Positions 1 through 10,195 of a stretch of 64,000 bases of DNA are shown in pieces. Numbering within the stretch: the first letter of the stretch is position 1; every line of letters begins with the position of its first letter. The stretch is from Lachnospiraceae bacterium (GTDB taxonomy: Bacteria; Bacillota; Clostridia; Lachnospirales; Lachnospiraceae), in contig JAFTFE010000130.1 in NCBI GenBank assembly GCA_017449765.1, positions 31,723 through 95,722 of the forward strand, in the 5' to 3' direction. The notes under the pieces were generated by a model. It searched no databases, was not told the origin of the DNA, and saw nothing but the letters and a program-made list of their open reading frames with translations. Both the position numbers and the translations under genes were made by a program.

Positions 1-1907
1 ATAATTTTCTTCTGATTAGATAAATTTGCAAGAGATACAAGTCTTTTTAATAATTCCAATCCATTTGAGAGTATATGATTATACACATTGCCTGCCCGTG
101 TATTCTTATTTTCAGATATGGTATGAAGATTTTCATCAACAGCCCTATATATATAATTAATAATATTATTAATTAATTCTGAGCCGGCTTTACTATTAAT
201 GAGTGATATACACGTCTTACGTGTAACTACTTTCTTTATAGTCATCTGACTTCCAAATCTAAGCAGCATAAACCAGCCTATATAATAAAAATTATTAACC
301 AGACCTGATATATAGAATGATTCATCATCATCCAATAATCTTATATATCCTATATGTAAAGGATAGGACAATGCATCAATTAATCTGTAATAATCATATT
401 CTACAGAATAATTATCATCTGAGCTGATAATAACCTTTGTCTCTTTGTTTAAATCAAATGGAATCTCCTTATTTACTTTCTTACTATTTTCATATAAGGA
501 TAATTGAATTTTCTTTTTTTCATTGTCAAAGGAAAAATACTCAGAATACTCTTCTATGTTATCCAACATCTTTTCTAATTCTTCATCTTTTTGAAATGGA
601 TTTAAAGCCTGATATACATATGACCTCAAAAAAAGACATCCTGACAAAACAGATTTTAATCTTACTGAATTAGATTCATTGCCAACACTGCTTAATATGT
701 TATCATTAATTCTCTTCTCAAGTATTATCAAATCATCATATGCCTCTTTAAGCATACCACACTCAGCTTTTATTCCTGCAATCTGCAAACCCACTTCATA
801 ATGAATCTCAGACATATTAAAATATTGTAAGTTGTTTTTAATACTCGATATATTCTGATGCATAAAAAGCATCTTAATATATTCAAGATTCAAATCCTCT
901 CTCTCAAGCCGGTCAATATCGGTAAAATCATTTAGAATCTTGTATATATAATTCCACTGAGTATCCTCCATATCCTCTCTATACTCTCTAAGTAGAACCT
1001 GACCAATGTAGAACCACTTTGATTTTATCTCATCATTGCCGTCATTTTTTAAATTATCATTATGATATATATACTCCCAAAGTTCTCTGATTTTTTTAAT
1101 AAGCCTGCTGCTATAACACTTGAAACTCGTCTCATATCTCCATACAATTTCATAAGCAAATAAAAATAATATACTTTCAGCTACTCCCCGGGTCATAAAT
1201 AGCAATTCTTCGTTTTGTGTATACATCATGAGTATAATTCTTTTATTATATGGAGCTATGTACCAGCCGGGATAACCATTGCGTTCATTTTTCCAATGTG
1301 ATGTTAATTCAGAAATATCATTTTTTCTGCTGTCATTATCTCCCCACATACCTGATACATTATGCAATGAAAGATTCCATTCAAGCTCATCATCAGGAAT
1401 AATTCTTGATGTATTTAGAGGAGAAGAGTCTGATACACTCTCTATATTATCACCAAGTAAAAATCTGCTATCTATAATAGCTGTATAAATTTTTGAAAGA
1501 GAATCTTGTATATCAGATATATTTTCTCCAAGAAAAATCTCATGATATAGATCTTTATCATTTTCATAAATACATTTTTTTAATACATCAATAAATGCCT
1601 CAATAAAATCACCTGCATCCACATCGTAATCAGAACATAATTCACTTAATTTCTTGCGCAGAAAAGCGGTATAATCATATCCTTTTACAGTTTTTAAGCC
1701 TTGAAACACAGATTTTAGATTATCTCTTGAGAAAACTGCTAATAAACGATTACCAAAAGTTTCATCTCCCGAATTCTCAAAGGTACTTATGAATTCCCCA
1801 CATTCCATAAACCCTTTGCGAATGATTTCTTTATGTGCCTTGTCCAATGTTTTATTAAAGAATACACCTATTATATTATCAAATACCGCTTCTAATTTTT
1901 CTATCAT
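1..1907 (-). CDS. Large helical protein of unknown function, C-terminus beyond left edge
   Basis: An uninterrupted minus-strand frame of about 635 codons starts at the ATG at 1907 and leaves the window without a stop. The start has a GGGAG ribosome site and begins MIEKLEAVFDNIIGVFF. I do not recognise a family. The product looks soluble: no signal peptide or membrane segment, strongly charged, and mostly helical. One tract (about residues 185-235) is rich in Trp, Gly and Tyr (ERNGYPGWYIAPYNKR). The rest resembles irregular TPR-like helices. It begins 21 bp after the YfhO gene, so it may be the last gene of the polysaccharide locus or a separate accessory gene. A large STAND/TPR-type protein is one possibility but no P-loop is visible in the part present. 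Confidence 0.8.
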   Translation of the reverse strand, partial: MIEKLEAVFDNIIGVFFNKTLDKAHKEIIRKGFMECGEFISTFENSGDETFGNRLLAVFSRDNLKSVFQGLKTVKGYDYTAFLRKKLSELCSDYDVDAGDFIEAFIDVLKKCIYENDKDLYHEIFLGENISDIQDSLSKIYTAIIDSRFLLGDNIESVSDSSPLNTSRIIPDDELEWNLSLHNVSGMWGDNDSRKNDISELTSHWKNERNGYPGWYIAPYNKRIILMMYTQNEELLFMTRGVAESILFLFAYEIVWRYETSFKCYSSRLIKKIRELWEYIYHNDNLKNDGNDEIKSKWFYIGQVLLREYREDMEDTQWNYIYKILNDFTDIDRLEREDLNLEYIKMLFMHQNISSIKNNLQYFNMSEIHYEVGLQIAGIKAECGMLKEAYDDLIILEKRINDNILSSVGNESNSVRLKSVLSGCLFLRSYVYQALNPFQKDEELEKMLDNIEEYSEYFSFDNEKKKIQLSLYENSKKVNKEIPFDLNKETKVIISSDDNYSVEYDYYRLIDALSYPLHIGYIRLLDDDESFYISGLVNNFYYIGWFMLLRFGSQMTIKKVVTRKTCISLINSKAGSELINNIINYIYRAVDENLHTISENKNTRAGNVYNHILSNGLELLKRLVSLANLSNQKKI

Positions 1908-1928
1908 ATATTTCTCCCGAATATACGA

Positions 1929-4625
1929 CTATTTATCCGCTTTTTTCTTAGAACGTATCGAATAAACTATCGCAGTAATAACCAGCCCTATATATATTAT
2001 CCAAAGTACAAATGGTACTGCTACATATGGGGTCTTATATTCCATTCTTAAACTGTGTATTCCCTTAGGTGCTTTTATTGCCATAAATGCGTCATCAACT
2101 TTATATATTTCGGTTTCTTTTCCATCGAGATATGCAGTCCAGCCCTTGGCATATGGTACAGAAATAAATACATACTCATCTTTTTTTAGTTCAATAGATG
2201 CCTTTATTTCATTGTCGGCAAATGTATCACCTACCGAACAATTATCTAAACCTTTTATCTGTGCATCTATATCGTCAAATGATTCAGCATATATTTTTAT
2301 ATCTTCTATCCTATAAGTTCCCGGGACATTAAATGCTATTTTAACCTTATTAGCTCCACTATGCACACCATTAAGATTTACTAAAAATGTATCTCGACCA
2401 CCATACATATGATAACTTGGTGTATATATATTATAATATTTATTTATCATCTTCTCATCATTATTAAAATATTCAAGTGCTATTCCAAAAAAAGTCTTAT
2501 CAGTGTCATTCAACATTAATCCTTCTATCAATACATATAATTCGCATTCATTAACTGTTTCCATATCAAGAATCATATATGCCTGATTTTCAAAAATATT
2601 TATTTGATTATCTTTATATTCCAAGCCGTAACATTCTCCAAGTTTGTATTTTACTTCATCATCCCCTATATTTTCAATAATTTCATTATGACTTAGATTA
2701 TCAGAATTCTTCTCATCTGTAACTACCAAACTATACATTAATGCTTTCTGTTTATTATATGCATCCAAATTATTATAATCTTCATATGAAATTGTTTTAT
2801 CAAACGCATATATCATAGATGCAGGCTTACTTCTGGTATACATATAATATGATTCATCATAATACTCAGAAATTCCCGAATTATAGCTTGAATCAAATCC
2901 ATACGGAATATACTCTCCAGATTTAAAGATATAATAATTAACGCCCATAAGATATTCTAAAGTGCTACGTTTATCCAAACCATTATATGTTTGTACTGCA
3001 CCTGAAGTACATAATGCAATATTATTATTAAACTTATCAATATCATTATTATAATTGCTACTATAAAAATTTATCCCACTTAACCCATACATAAACGATG
3101 AATTTCTTGTAGAGCCACTTTGTGTATCATATCTAATCAATGCATCCGACGATATATCATTCAACAAAAATTTACCACCACTTTCCAGAATAATATCATA
3201 GGCCGTATTTTTGTCAATTTCCACTGATGGAAGATTATATTTATCCTCTGAAAACCAATAATAACATGGAAATAAAATTGAAATTATTACTACCCATAAA
3301 CATAATAAATTATAGATTTTTTTAGATATATGTTGCGAAACGAACAGAGCTATGCAAATCATAACAGAAAATACAACTATTAATATAGTCAATTCATCAT
3401 GAATCCTAAATACAAATATAAGAACTATTCCATATATAATTGTTATTACTGTTACAATAATCTTCCTTATATTTGATAATTCTCTCAGTCTTTCTGACAT
3501 TATTACAACAATATACGCAACCAAAAAATCATATCCCCATATCCATCTATTAGTAGCGTATTTAAATCCATTAAGCATATGTCCAATAAAAGGTAAAAAT
3601 AATGATGCAGTAAGTAAGATAACAAATATTTTTTCTTTTAAAAATTTTTTCTCAACCAATACAGCAAATATACTAATTAATGCTACTACAGAAAAGCCAA
3701 TAACCCAATCATTTCCCCCATCAAACCCTGTAATAAATCCAGAATAAATATTTATATTATATTCCCTGTTATAAAAAAAAGGTACATAATATCCGAGATT
3801 CAGTCTATCCTGTATAGCAATATTTTTAATATATGCAAAATTTATCAATCCTCCATATAGTATAGCAACAAATGAAGAAGTAACCAGTCTAATGAAAATT
3901 TTCAATAGATATTTTTTGCCATACATCTTATGCTCTGTGAGCATTCTAATCAAATTATAACCAAATATAAAGAAACAACACATATAAGTCTGATATGACA
4001 TAGCACTCATAAAATATGTTAGAACAATTATATATAAAATTGGTTTTTTATCTTCCCAAATATGTTCTATTCCAAGCATCAATAGTGGAAAATAAATATA
4101 TGTAGAAATAAATCCCCATTGTCTAAATGTTATAAAAACAGGTCCGGAAAACGTATAAATTAGTGCTCCTGCATACACTGCTAATGTATTATTTCCACGA
4201 TATCTTGCATACACACAGAATGCAATCCCTGCAAAATACATCTTCAGTATCAGAACAAAGTTAAACATTATTTCAGTATATTTTGAAGGAAAAAGAATCA
4301 CAAGAATCATAAATGGATCTATATAACCACCACGAGTAAAAAGAGTTGCATCGCTTCCATATCCTATTGCCATATCCCACATAGGAATCACGAATTTATG
4401 TTCAACAAATATATTTCTTATAAGCTTTTTAAACCATCTGCCAAAATATAGAAAATTAGTGTAATTTATCTCTAATCCATCTGTTCTCCACATAAATGAC
4501 TTATGTGCAATCTGAAAGTACATACCATAACATAATTCAAACATAATAAAAAAGAGAAACGTATAGGTAATATAAAATGCTAACTTAGGATATCTATTTT
4601 TAAATGCTTTAATAACGTCCAACAT
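1929..4625 (-). CDS. YfhO-family multi-pass membrane protein (GT-C glycosyltransferase-like)
   Basis: 898 residues from the ATG at 4625 (MLDVIKAFKNRYPKL), chosen because GGAGG lies 8 bp upstream; a longer frame would overlap the flippase gene. About a dozen membrane helices fill residues 20-500, with the early extracellular acidic patch typical of GT-C enzymes (MWDMAIGYGSD). A large extracytoplasmic domain follows (about 500-865), then a last helix and a basic tail. YfhO-type proteins transfer sugars from polyprenyl-phosphate carriers onto surface polymers such as lipoteichoic acid. Here it follows the Wzx flippase and probably adds side-branch sugars outside the membrane. The family assignment is by overall pattern; the substrate is unknown. 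Confidence 0.8.
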   Translation of the reverse strand: MLDVIKAFKNRYPKLAFYITYTFLFFIMFELCYGMYFQIAHKSFMWRTDGLEINYTNFLYFGRWFKKLIRNIFVEHKFVIPMWDMAIGYGSDATLFTRGGYIDPFMILVILFPSKYTEIMFNFVLILKMYFAGIAFCVYARYRGNNTLAVYAGALIYTFSGPVFITFRQWGFISTYIYFPLLMLGIEHIWEDKKPILYIIVLTYFMSAMSYQTYMCCFFIFGYNLIRMLTEHKMYGKKYLLKIFIRLVTSSFVAILYGGLINFAYIKNIAIQDRLNLGYYVPFFYNREYNINIYSGFITGFDGGNDWVIGFSVVALISIFAVLVEKKFLKEKIFVILLTASLFLPFIGHMLNGFKYATNRWIWGYDFLVAYIVVIMSERLRELSNIRKIIVTVITIIYGIVLIFVFRIHDELTILIVVFSVMICIALFVSQHISKKIYNLLCLWVVIISILFPCYYWFSEDKYNLPSVEIDKNTAYDIILESGGKFLLNDISSDALIRYDTQSGSTRNSSFMYGLSGINFYSSNYNNDIDKFNNNIALCTSGAVQTYNGLDKRSTLEYLMGVNYYIFKSGEYIPYGFDSSYNSGISEYYDESYYMYTRSKPASMIYAFDKTISYEDYNNLDAYNKQKALMYSLVVTDEKNSDNLSHNEIIENIGDDEVKYKLGECYGLEYKDNQINIFENQAYMILDMETVNECELYVLIEGLMLNDTDKTFFGIALEYFNNDEKMINKYYNIYTPSYHMYGGRDTFLVNLNGVHSGANKVKIAFNVPGTYRIEDIKIYAESFDDIDAQIKGLDNCSVGDTFADNEIKASIELKKDEYVFISVPYAKGWTAYLDGKETEIYKVDDAFMAIKAPKGIHSLRMEYKTPYVAVPFVLWIIYIGLVITAIVYSIRSKKKADK

Positions 4626-4671
4626 AGAAAATGCCTCCATGCACAAATAATATTCAACTTTTAAAATGCAA

Positions 4672-6126
4672 TCATTTCTTAAATATTTTAGTAATAATAC
4701 TGTCAATAATTTCTTTCATAATATTATCTCGTAAAGCCAAAAGAAGTATGCCATAAATACCAAAAAAACAAACTGCCGAAACTGTCAATGCAACGAACAA
4801 ATTACAATCCACATTTTTAATCCATACAGATGCAGCAGAAGCAAGACATACAGACAATATTAATTTAATCCATGGTACTTCATCAAAGATTTTTAAACGG
4901 ATATCTTTAATTGATAAAATCTGCCATGTCAATACCACAATCTCAGCAATCAAAGTACCTATAGCCGCACCTGTTGCACCAAATTCAGGAATAAATATAG
5001 CATTTAGGATCAAATCAGTGACTGCACCGGCTATCTCTGAATAAAGCACTAGTTTTTCTCTTCCCATAGGTACCATCATCTGTATGCCGATTACATTTGT
5101 AATTCCAATCAACAAAAGTGTGGGCATAATAACCTGCATAGGCATAATAGCTCCTCCATATTCTTTGCCTGATAAAAATAAAATTCCTTCTTTTGCAAAA
5201 AATATAAAATATACAGAAAATGGAAAAGCAACTAAAACAATAAAATGCATTGTCTTTTTTAATATACGATAAAACTCATCCATCTCACCTCTATCAACAT
5301 AATACGATGCCCTTGGCAATAATACCGTACTTGCAGATGTAACAATGCTTAATAAAATGGTTTTTATCTTAACTGCTGCACCATAATACCCCACCTGCAC
5401 ATCATCTCTCATAAAGCCAAGCATCACATTATCAAGATTAGTATATATAGTAGTAGCTACTGACATTGCAAAAAAAATCAATACATACTTTATATGTTTT
5501 TTCACATTATAATTACCTACGGATTTAAGGTATATAAACTTTCTTAGATTTATAAAATTAAGTATATTTGAAGCAGATGAGGCAAAAATACTTATACCTC
5601 CATACAATATATAATCTTTCTGTTCATGAACCAATAAAAACATAGCTATAATTGCTATAAGTTTAAAAACTATTGAACGAACTGTAATATATCCATACTC
5701 CTCCAATCCTTTATAAAGCCATTCTACACCAATCGCATTGAGAAATATAGATATTCCGAGAATAAAGAATAGTTTTAAATCTTGATTAAATCTTGGGACT
5801 TGAAATAATGAGATTATATATACTATATAAACCACAACTGTCATTAGTAAATTAATTGATAATAATTCATGAACAATCCTTGATAGAGTTTCTTTATCAT
5901 CTCTTACCTTTGCACAAGCTCGCACACCATATGTAGGAACACCAAGTTGAACAAACATCCCAAAATAAGTTACAACTGATGTAGCAAAAGTTACCTTTCC
6001 CGTTCCAATAGGAAGAAGTATCCTTGATATATAAGGAAATGTTATAATCGGAAAGATGAAATTAGACATCGTCAATAACATATTCATAATCATATTGAGT
6101 TTTACAGATTTTTGTTTTTTCTTCAT
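4672..6126 (-). CDS. Wzx-type polysaccharide flippase (MOP/PST family)
   Basis: 484 residues with about 12-14 membrane helices and almost no soluble domain. The N-terminus (MIMNMLLTMSNFIFPIITFPYISRIL) and the following GVPTYGVRACAK stretch are typical of PST flippases that move undecaprenyl-linked repeat units across the membrane. The ATG overlaps the stop of the upstream polymerase gene (TAATG), which implies translational coupling. With the Wzy-like gene before it, this forms a Wzx/Wzy pair. Substrate specificity cannot be read from sequence. Confidence 0.9.
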   Translation of the reverse strand: MKKKQKSVKLNMIMNMLLTMSNFIFPIITFPYISRILLPIGTGKVTFATSVVTYFGMFVQLGVPTYGVRACAKVRDDKETLSRIVHELLSINLLMTVVVYIVYIISLFQVPRFNQDLKLFFILGISIFLNAIGVEWLYKGLEEYGYITVRSIVFKLIAIIAMFLLVHEQKDYILYGGISIFASSASNILNFINLRKFIYLKSVGNYNVKKHIKYVLIFFAMSVATTIYTNLDNVMLGFMRDDVQVGYYGAAVKIKTILLSIVTSASTVLLPRASYYVDRGEMDEFYRILKKTMHFIVLVAFPFSVYFIFFAKEGILFLSGKEYGGAIMPMQVIMPTLLLIGITNVIGIQMMVPMGREKLVLYSEIAGAVTDLILNAIFIPEFGATGAAIGTLIAEIVVLTWQILSIKDIRLKIFDEVPWIKLILSVCLASAASVWIKNVDCNLFVALTVSAVCFFGIYGILLLALRDNIMKEIIDSIITKIFKK

Positions 6127-7214
6127 TAGACAACTTTACCATCTACCCGATTATATACTGAAGTTTTATAATCATATTTATTAAATTCGGCAAAACATAG
6201 TAAAAACAAACCATTATAATACCATCTGAATAGTTGCTGTTCAGACAACGCAAATATACATATAAAAAAAATAATCCATATAATATTATATTTTTTATTT
6301 TTATAACATCTATATATTAAATATTCTAACAACACCATCAAAACAGCAAATGGAATAAGACCATATTTTAATGAGTACTGTAGATATGCCGCATCTACAT
6401 AATTTGCATTATATCCGCTCGTAATAAAATTAATTGGCTGTCCAAATAATGTGAAGCCATATTCCGTGAACGCTCTTTTACAAAAAACAAGTCTGTTCGA
6501 TAAAAATTTATTTAATTCATAATAGATAGAATTATCCTCATTATATTTCACTGATATAATATATATAAATATAAAGCAAATCCACGGCATAATAAATACA
6601 ATTTTTTTTATAAATTTTTGTTCCGTTATTTTTTTTAAATCATTGCCGAATACAAAGAAAAACAATAAAACCAAAAAAGTTATCAAAAAGGCCATTTTAG
6701 TATTTGTTCTAATAAAGAACCAAATATTAATAATATTAAAAATAATATATTCTTTTAAATTTATTTTTTTCTTTTTGATAGACAAAAACATAAATAAAAT
6801 ATAACAATAGTGCATAAATGGTGTAGTAGTCCAATCAAATCCTAAGTATTCTCTATTTCTTCCTAATTCTATCTTGTTTTCTATAATCCCATTTAATGAA
6901 AGAAATATAGTTAAAAATAATATAAATGATTTTACGATTATATTATAATATACAATATATTCCATCTTTATGTCTATAGCGGCAACAATCAAAAAAAGCA
7001 TAATATATACATAATCACTTCCACTATACTTTTCTGATATATTTCCTATCAAAAGAATTATAGCAAAAGGAATAGTATATAATTTAATTGACCTTAGTTT
7101 TAAAAGCAAACACAAAAATAAAATATAAGTTATATAATTCAGATTAAAATCCTTTATTTCGTAATAGAGAATTTTTAATCTTTCACTATTTTGAAGAAAA
7201 TTTTGAGATATCAT
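6126..7214 (-). CDS. Wzy-like polysaccharide polymerase
   Basis: A polytopic protein of about 362 residues with some 10 or more hydrophobic helices and one larger external loop between late helices (about 240-295, containing a GQPINFITSGYN stretch). This is the layout of Wzy/EpsG polymerases that join repeat units. Sequence conservation in this group is very low, so the call rests on topology and on the overlapping downstream flippase gene. The start is uncertain: an in-frame TTG lies at 7229 and an ATG at 7214, and neither has a clear ribosome site. Codon use is extremely AT-rich even for this locus. Confidence 0.7.
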   Translation of the reverse strand: MISQNFLQNSERLKILYYEIKDFNLNYITYILFLCLLLKLRSIKLYTIPFAIILLIGNISEKYSGSDYVYIMLFLIVAAIDIKMEYIVYYNIIVKSFILFLTIFLSLNGIIENKIELGRNREYLGFDWTTTPFMHYCYILFMFLSIKKKKINLKEYIIFNIINIWFFIRTNTKMAFLITFLVLLFFFVFGNDLKKITEQKFIKKIVFIMPWICFIFIYIISVKYNEDNSIYYELNKFLSNRLVFCKRAFTEYGFTLFGQPINFITSGYNANYVDAAYLQYSLKYGLIPFAVLMVLLEYLIYRCYKNKKYNIIWIIFFICIFALSEQQLFRWYYNGLFLLCFAEFNKYDYKTSVYNRVDGKVV

Positions 7215-7380
7215 ATATTGAAATAACAATAATGATAATGCTGCAAATTATATTAAATCAGATATCATCTTAGACAAATCCAAAGAATGATACTTTATAT
7301 TCTGAAAATTGCATATGTTATCTTGTTTTGATACGGCATTATATATCATATCTTCACCTTGAATAGAATTAAAATATATT

Positions 7381-8367
7381 TTATATTCCTTTTCCGGTTT
7401 TCTTAATAAATTTAACTACAAATCCAAATGCTGCATAGTTTGTTATTCTTAATAAGAAAAGTTTTTTTCTTTTATTTGTTTGTTTATATATCTCATTAAA
7501 GTCTCGTTTTAATTTTTTTTCCAATTTGACAAAGTATTTTTTTATTTCTGCATCTTTCATATCTCCAACCTTCAATAAATAACCAGCAAATATTACATAT
7601 GTAGATGTGAGCTTCTCGTTAACATGTTTATTCATTTTCTCTTTATCTAATTTCTCACAAAAATCAAATGCTAATTTCAATACATAAACAAGTTCTTTAT
7701 AATGTTTTTTTAACGAACTGATATTAACACTTTGCCCATCTCTTCCTAATCTGTAATTATACACAACAAAATCAACAAACTTAACAGTTTTAATATATGG
7801 CAATAAATATAATATAAACAGATTATCAGTGTATAAAGTATGTTTAGGCAAATTTTTATAATGTTCCCTTACGATATTTGTCAAAAAGGCAGCATCCCAA
7901 ATTGGGAAATAAAAACAATCCGCATCATTTAAATTCATATCACTGCCCCTATATTTTGACCATTTTGGAACATTATCTACCACTCTGTCAGGATAACAAT
8001 ATCTATGATTTGTTAAAACAACTTCTATATCCTGCGTCTCTAATATATTTACCAATTTTTGCAGATTATATGTTTCAAACCAGTCATCAGCATCCATTTC
8101 CTTAAAGTATTTTCCTTTTGCTAGTTTTACTGCCTCATTAAGATTTGAACCCCAACCACCATTTTCTTTATTAATTAATACAAAAGTATCAGGATACTCA
8201 TTACAATACTTTTTCGCTATTTCTTCCGTCCTATCTGTAGAGCCATCATTCATAATTAACACTTCTAATTTGTCATGTTCTTCGATTAAGCAACTTTCTA
8301 ATGCTTGTTCAAGATACTCCTCCATATTATATGCACATACCGCTATCGTCAATATTTTTTTTGCCAT
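7381..8367 (-). CDS. GT2 family glycosyltransferase
   Basis: 328 residues from the ATG at 8367, with GGAGGG 5 bp upstream; the longer reading frame only translates the ribosome site. The GT-A fold is clear: LTIAVCAYNMEEYLEQAL at the N-terminus, IMNDGSTD near residue 50 for nucleotide binding, and the metal-binding EMDADDW near residue 98. The C-terminal third is basic and helical, likely membrane associated. It is expected to add one sugar to the lipid-linked repeat unit in the cytoplasm. A 150-bp AT-rich gap separates it from the polymerase gene. Confidence 0.9.
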   Translation of the reverse strand: MAKKILTIAVCAYNMEEYLEQALESCLIEEHDKLEVLIMNDGSTDRTEEIAKKYCNEYPDTFVLINKENGGWGSNLNEAVKLAKGKYFKEMDADDWFETYNLQKLVNILETQDIEVVLTNHRYCYPDRVVDNVPKWSKYRGSDMNLNDADCFYFPIWDAAFLTNIVREHYKNLPKHTLYTDNLFILYLLPYIKTVKFVDFVVYNYRLGRDGQSVNISSLKKHYKELVYVLKLAFDFCEKLDKEKMNKHVNEKLTSTYVIFAGYLLKVGDMKDAEIKKYFVKLEKKLKRDFNEIYKQTNKRKKLFLLRITNYAAFGFVVKFIKKTGKGI

Positions 8368-8389
8368 AATACCCTCCATATATCTCATG

Positions 8390-9448
8390 CTAAACAATAA
8401 AATCCCTCATAAATTCTATAAGTCTTAAATACATATCTTTCAATTTTACTTGAGCTTTCCATCCTAAACTATTAATCTTTTCTGAAGACAGATGCATTTT
8501 AGTATCAGCAGCATACCCCATAGAAGCAGTATCATTCGGAATATCATAAATCACCTTAATCTTATTATCAGCTATATCTTCAGCAACCAAATGTGCCATC
8601 TGTGATATAGTCATATGATTATCCTCATTACCTACATTATAAGCTTGTCCTTTTTCCCCTTTAACCAAAAGCACCAATATGGCCCTTATCGCATCTGTTG
8701 TATACACATAATTCCCCTCTGATAAACCTTTGGTATGTAACACAATATCTGTATTATCCATAAAACTTTTAGCAAACTGAGCAAATACTCTGTTCTCGTC
8801 CTTTGAGATTCCAGGCCCAAAGGTTTGTGCAAGCCTTGCAGATACAACATTTACATCATATTGTTTTGCATAGGAATTGCACAAGCACTCACACATTCTC
8901 TTACCTTCCGGATAACAGCTTCTAACTGACGAAAGATCAATATATCCAAGTTCAGTTTCCTTAATAAGATGGTCTTCAATATTCATCTGTCCATATACTT
9001 CCATAGATGATAAGTAAACCATTCCTTTAACATTTTTATTTTTTGCCAGTTCAAGAACATTCATGGTTCCATTAACGGATATTTTAATATTGTCAACAGG
9101 GTATGATACCATATCTTTTGAAGTTGTAACCGCTGCAGTATGAACAATATAATCCACATTTTCTTCTATATCAAGTGAATCATTCGCAAGATCACAAATA
9201 TAAAACTTAAAATCATCAGCAATATAATCAGAAAAAATTTCTTTTGCTTTTTCTATATTTCTAATAACTGAAACAATTTTTATATTTAAGTTTCTTGCTC
9301 TTGAACAATAAAGTACTGATTTTATAAACAATGAACCAATCAAACCGGTTGCTCCCGTAACAAGTATGGTTTTTCCGAAAAATGCATCAAAGTCAGTGTC
9401 ACTATTTAAAATTCCATCGAAGTCCTTCAATAATACTTTTGATTCCAT
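8390..9448 (-). CDS. Extended SDR: NAD-dependent epimerase/dehydratase
   Basis: 352 residues. The Rossmann motif TGATGLIG sits near residue 31 and the catalytic YPEGK (YxxxK) near residue 186, with SSMEVYGQ before it in the usual serine position. These define an extended short-chain dehydrogenase acting on a nucleotide sugar or nucleotide polyol. It is separated by only 2 bp from the TarI/IspD-like cytidylyltransferase and is close to licD, so the substrate may be a CDP-linked or polyol-phosphate compound. This differs from TarJ, which is a medium-chain dehydrogenase. The exact reaction (epimerisation, dehydration or reduction) is unknown. Confidence 0.88.
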   Translation of the reverse strand: MESKVLLKDFDGILNSDTDFDAFFGKTILVTGATGLIGSLFIKSVLYCSRARNLNIKIVSVIRNIEKAKEIFSDYIADDFKFYICDLANDSLDIEENVDYIVHTAAVTTSKDMVSYPVDNIKISVNGTMNVLELAKNKNVKGMVYLSSMEVYGQMNIEDHLIKETELGYIDLSSVRSCYPEGKRMCECLCNSYAKQYDVNVVSARLAQTFGPGISKDENRVFAQFAKSFMDNTDIVLHTKGLSEGNYVYTTDAIRAILVLLVKGEKGQAYNVGNEDNHMTISQMAHLVAEDIADNKIKVIYDIPNDTASMGYAADTKMHLSSEKINSLGWKAQVKLKDMYLRLIEFMRDFIV

Positions 9449-9450
9449 AA

Positions 9451-10185
9451 TTAATTCTCCAAACCATATATTTGCTCGTTTTCCTTTGCATCCAGCAATG
9501 CACGCATTGTATAAAAATCATCCGGTGTTGTAATCTTTATATTTTCTAAAGGTCCATCAACTAAATACATCTTTTTTCCCATATATTGCATTAAACTACA
9601 TGAATCAATAAAATCTGTTTTATCTTCAGACAACACTTTACGATGTGCCTCTATTATTTCGTCAAGCCAAAAGCTTTGAGGCGCCCTTGCAAGACGTGTA
9701 TTATATCTATTAGGTATATTATCAATTCTTCTATCATCATCATTTTTAACCATGAGAACTGTTTCTTTGACCGGAACACTGGTAATAGCTGAACCATTCT
9801 TCTTAACTGATTCAAGATTATTACTAATCAGCATTTCGTTTATAAGCGGTCTTACTCCATCATGTATAAGCACTATTGACTTTTCTCCATTTGCAACTTC
9901 TTCAGCTGCACATAGTCCATTGTATATAGATAACTGACCATTCTTTCCGCCTTCTACAACTTTTTTAACTTTTTTAATATTGTACTTTTCTATCAACCCA
10001 TTTAAGTATTCAATCCACTCTCCAACGCATGCGATAACTATTGCATCTATATCCTTATGTTGTTCAAAATGCTCTATTGTATATATTATAATAGGTTTTC
10101 CATGCATTGATAAAAATTGTTTAGGTAACGCCTTACTATTCATTCTTGTTCCAACTCCACCTGCAAAAACAACTGCTATATTCAT
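9451..10185 (-). CDS. TarI/IspD-type cytidylyltransferase (probable polyol-phosphate CTP transferase)
   Basis: 244 residues with the nucleotidyltransferase loop AGGVGTRMNSKALPKQF at the N-terminus, the HDGVRPLI segment near residue 108 and NIKITTPDDF near the C-terminus. All are characteristic of the IspD/TarI family. The gene sits between an extended SDR and licD in a surface-polymer locus. It therefore more likely makes CDP-ribitol or a similar CDP-alditol than the isoprenoid intermediate CDP-methylerythritol. The start has AAGGAG 6 bp upstream. A role as the sole IspD of the cell cannot be excluded. Confidence 0.88.
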   Translation of the reverse strand: MNIAVVFAGGVGTRMNSKALPKQFLSMHGKPIIIYTIEHFEQHKDIDAIVIACVGEWIEYLNGLIEKYNIKKVKKVVEGGKNGQLSIYNGLCAAEEVANGEKSIVLIHDGVRPLINEMLISNNLESVKKNGSAITSVPVKETVLMVKNDDDRRIDNIPNRYNTRLARAPQSFWLDEIIEAHRKVLSEDKTDFIDSCSLMQYMGKKMYLVDGPLENIKITTPDDFYTMRALLDAKENEQIYGLEN

Positions 10186-10195
10186 ATAATTCTCC

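Noticed and set aside
437-1488. Plus-strand short ORFs in the first 1.9 kb
   Set aside because: They lie opposite a continuous minus-strand coding frame and have no ribosome sites or recognisable products.
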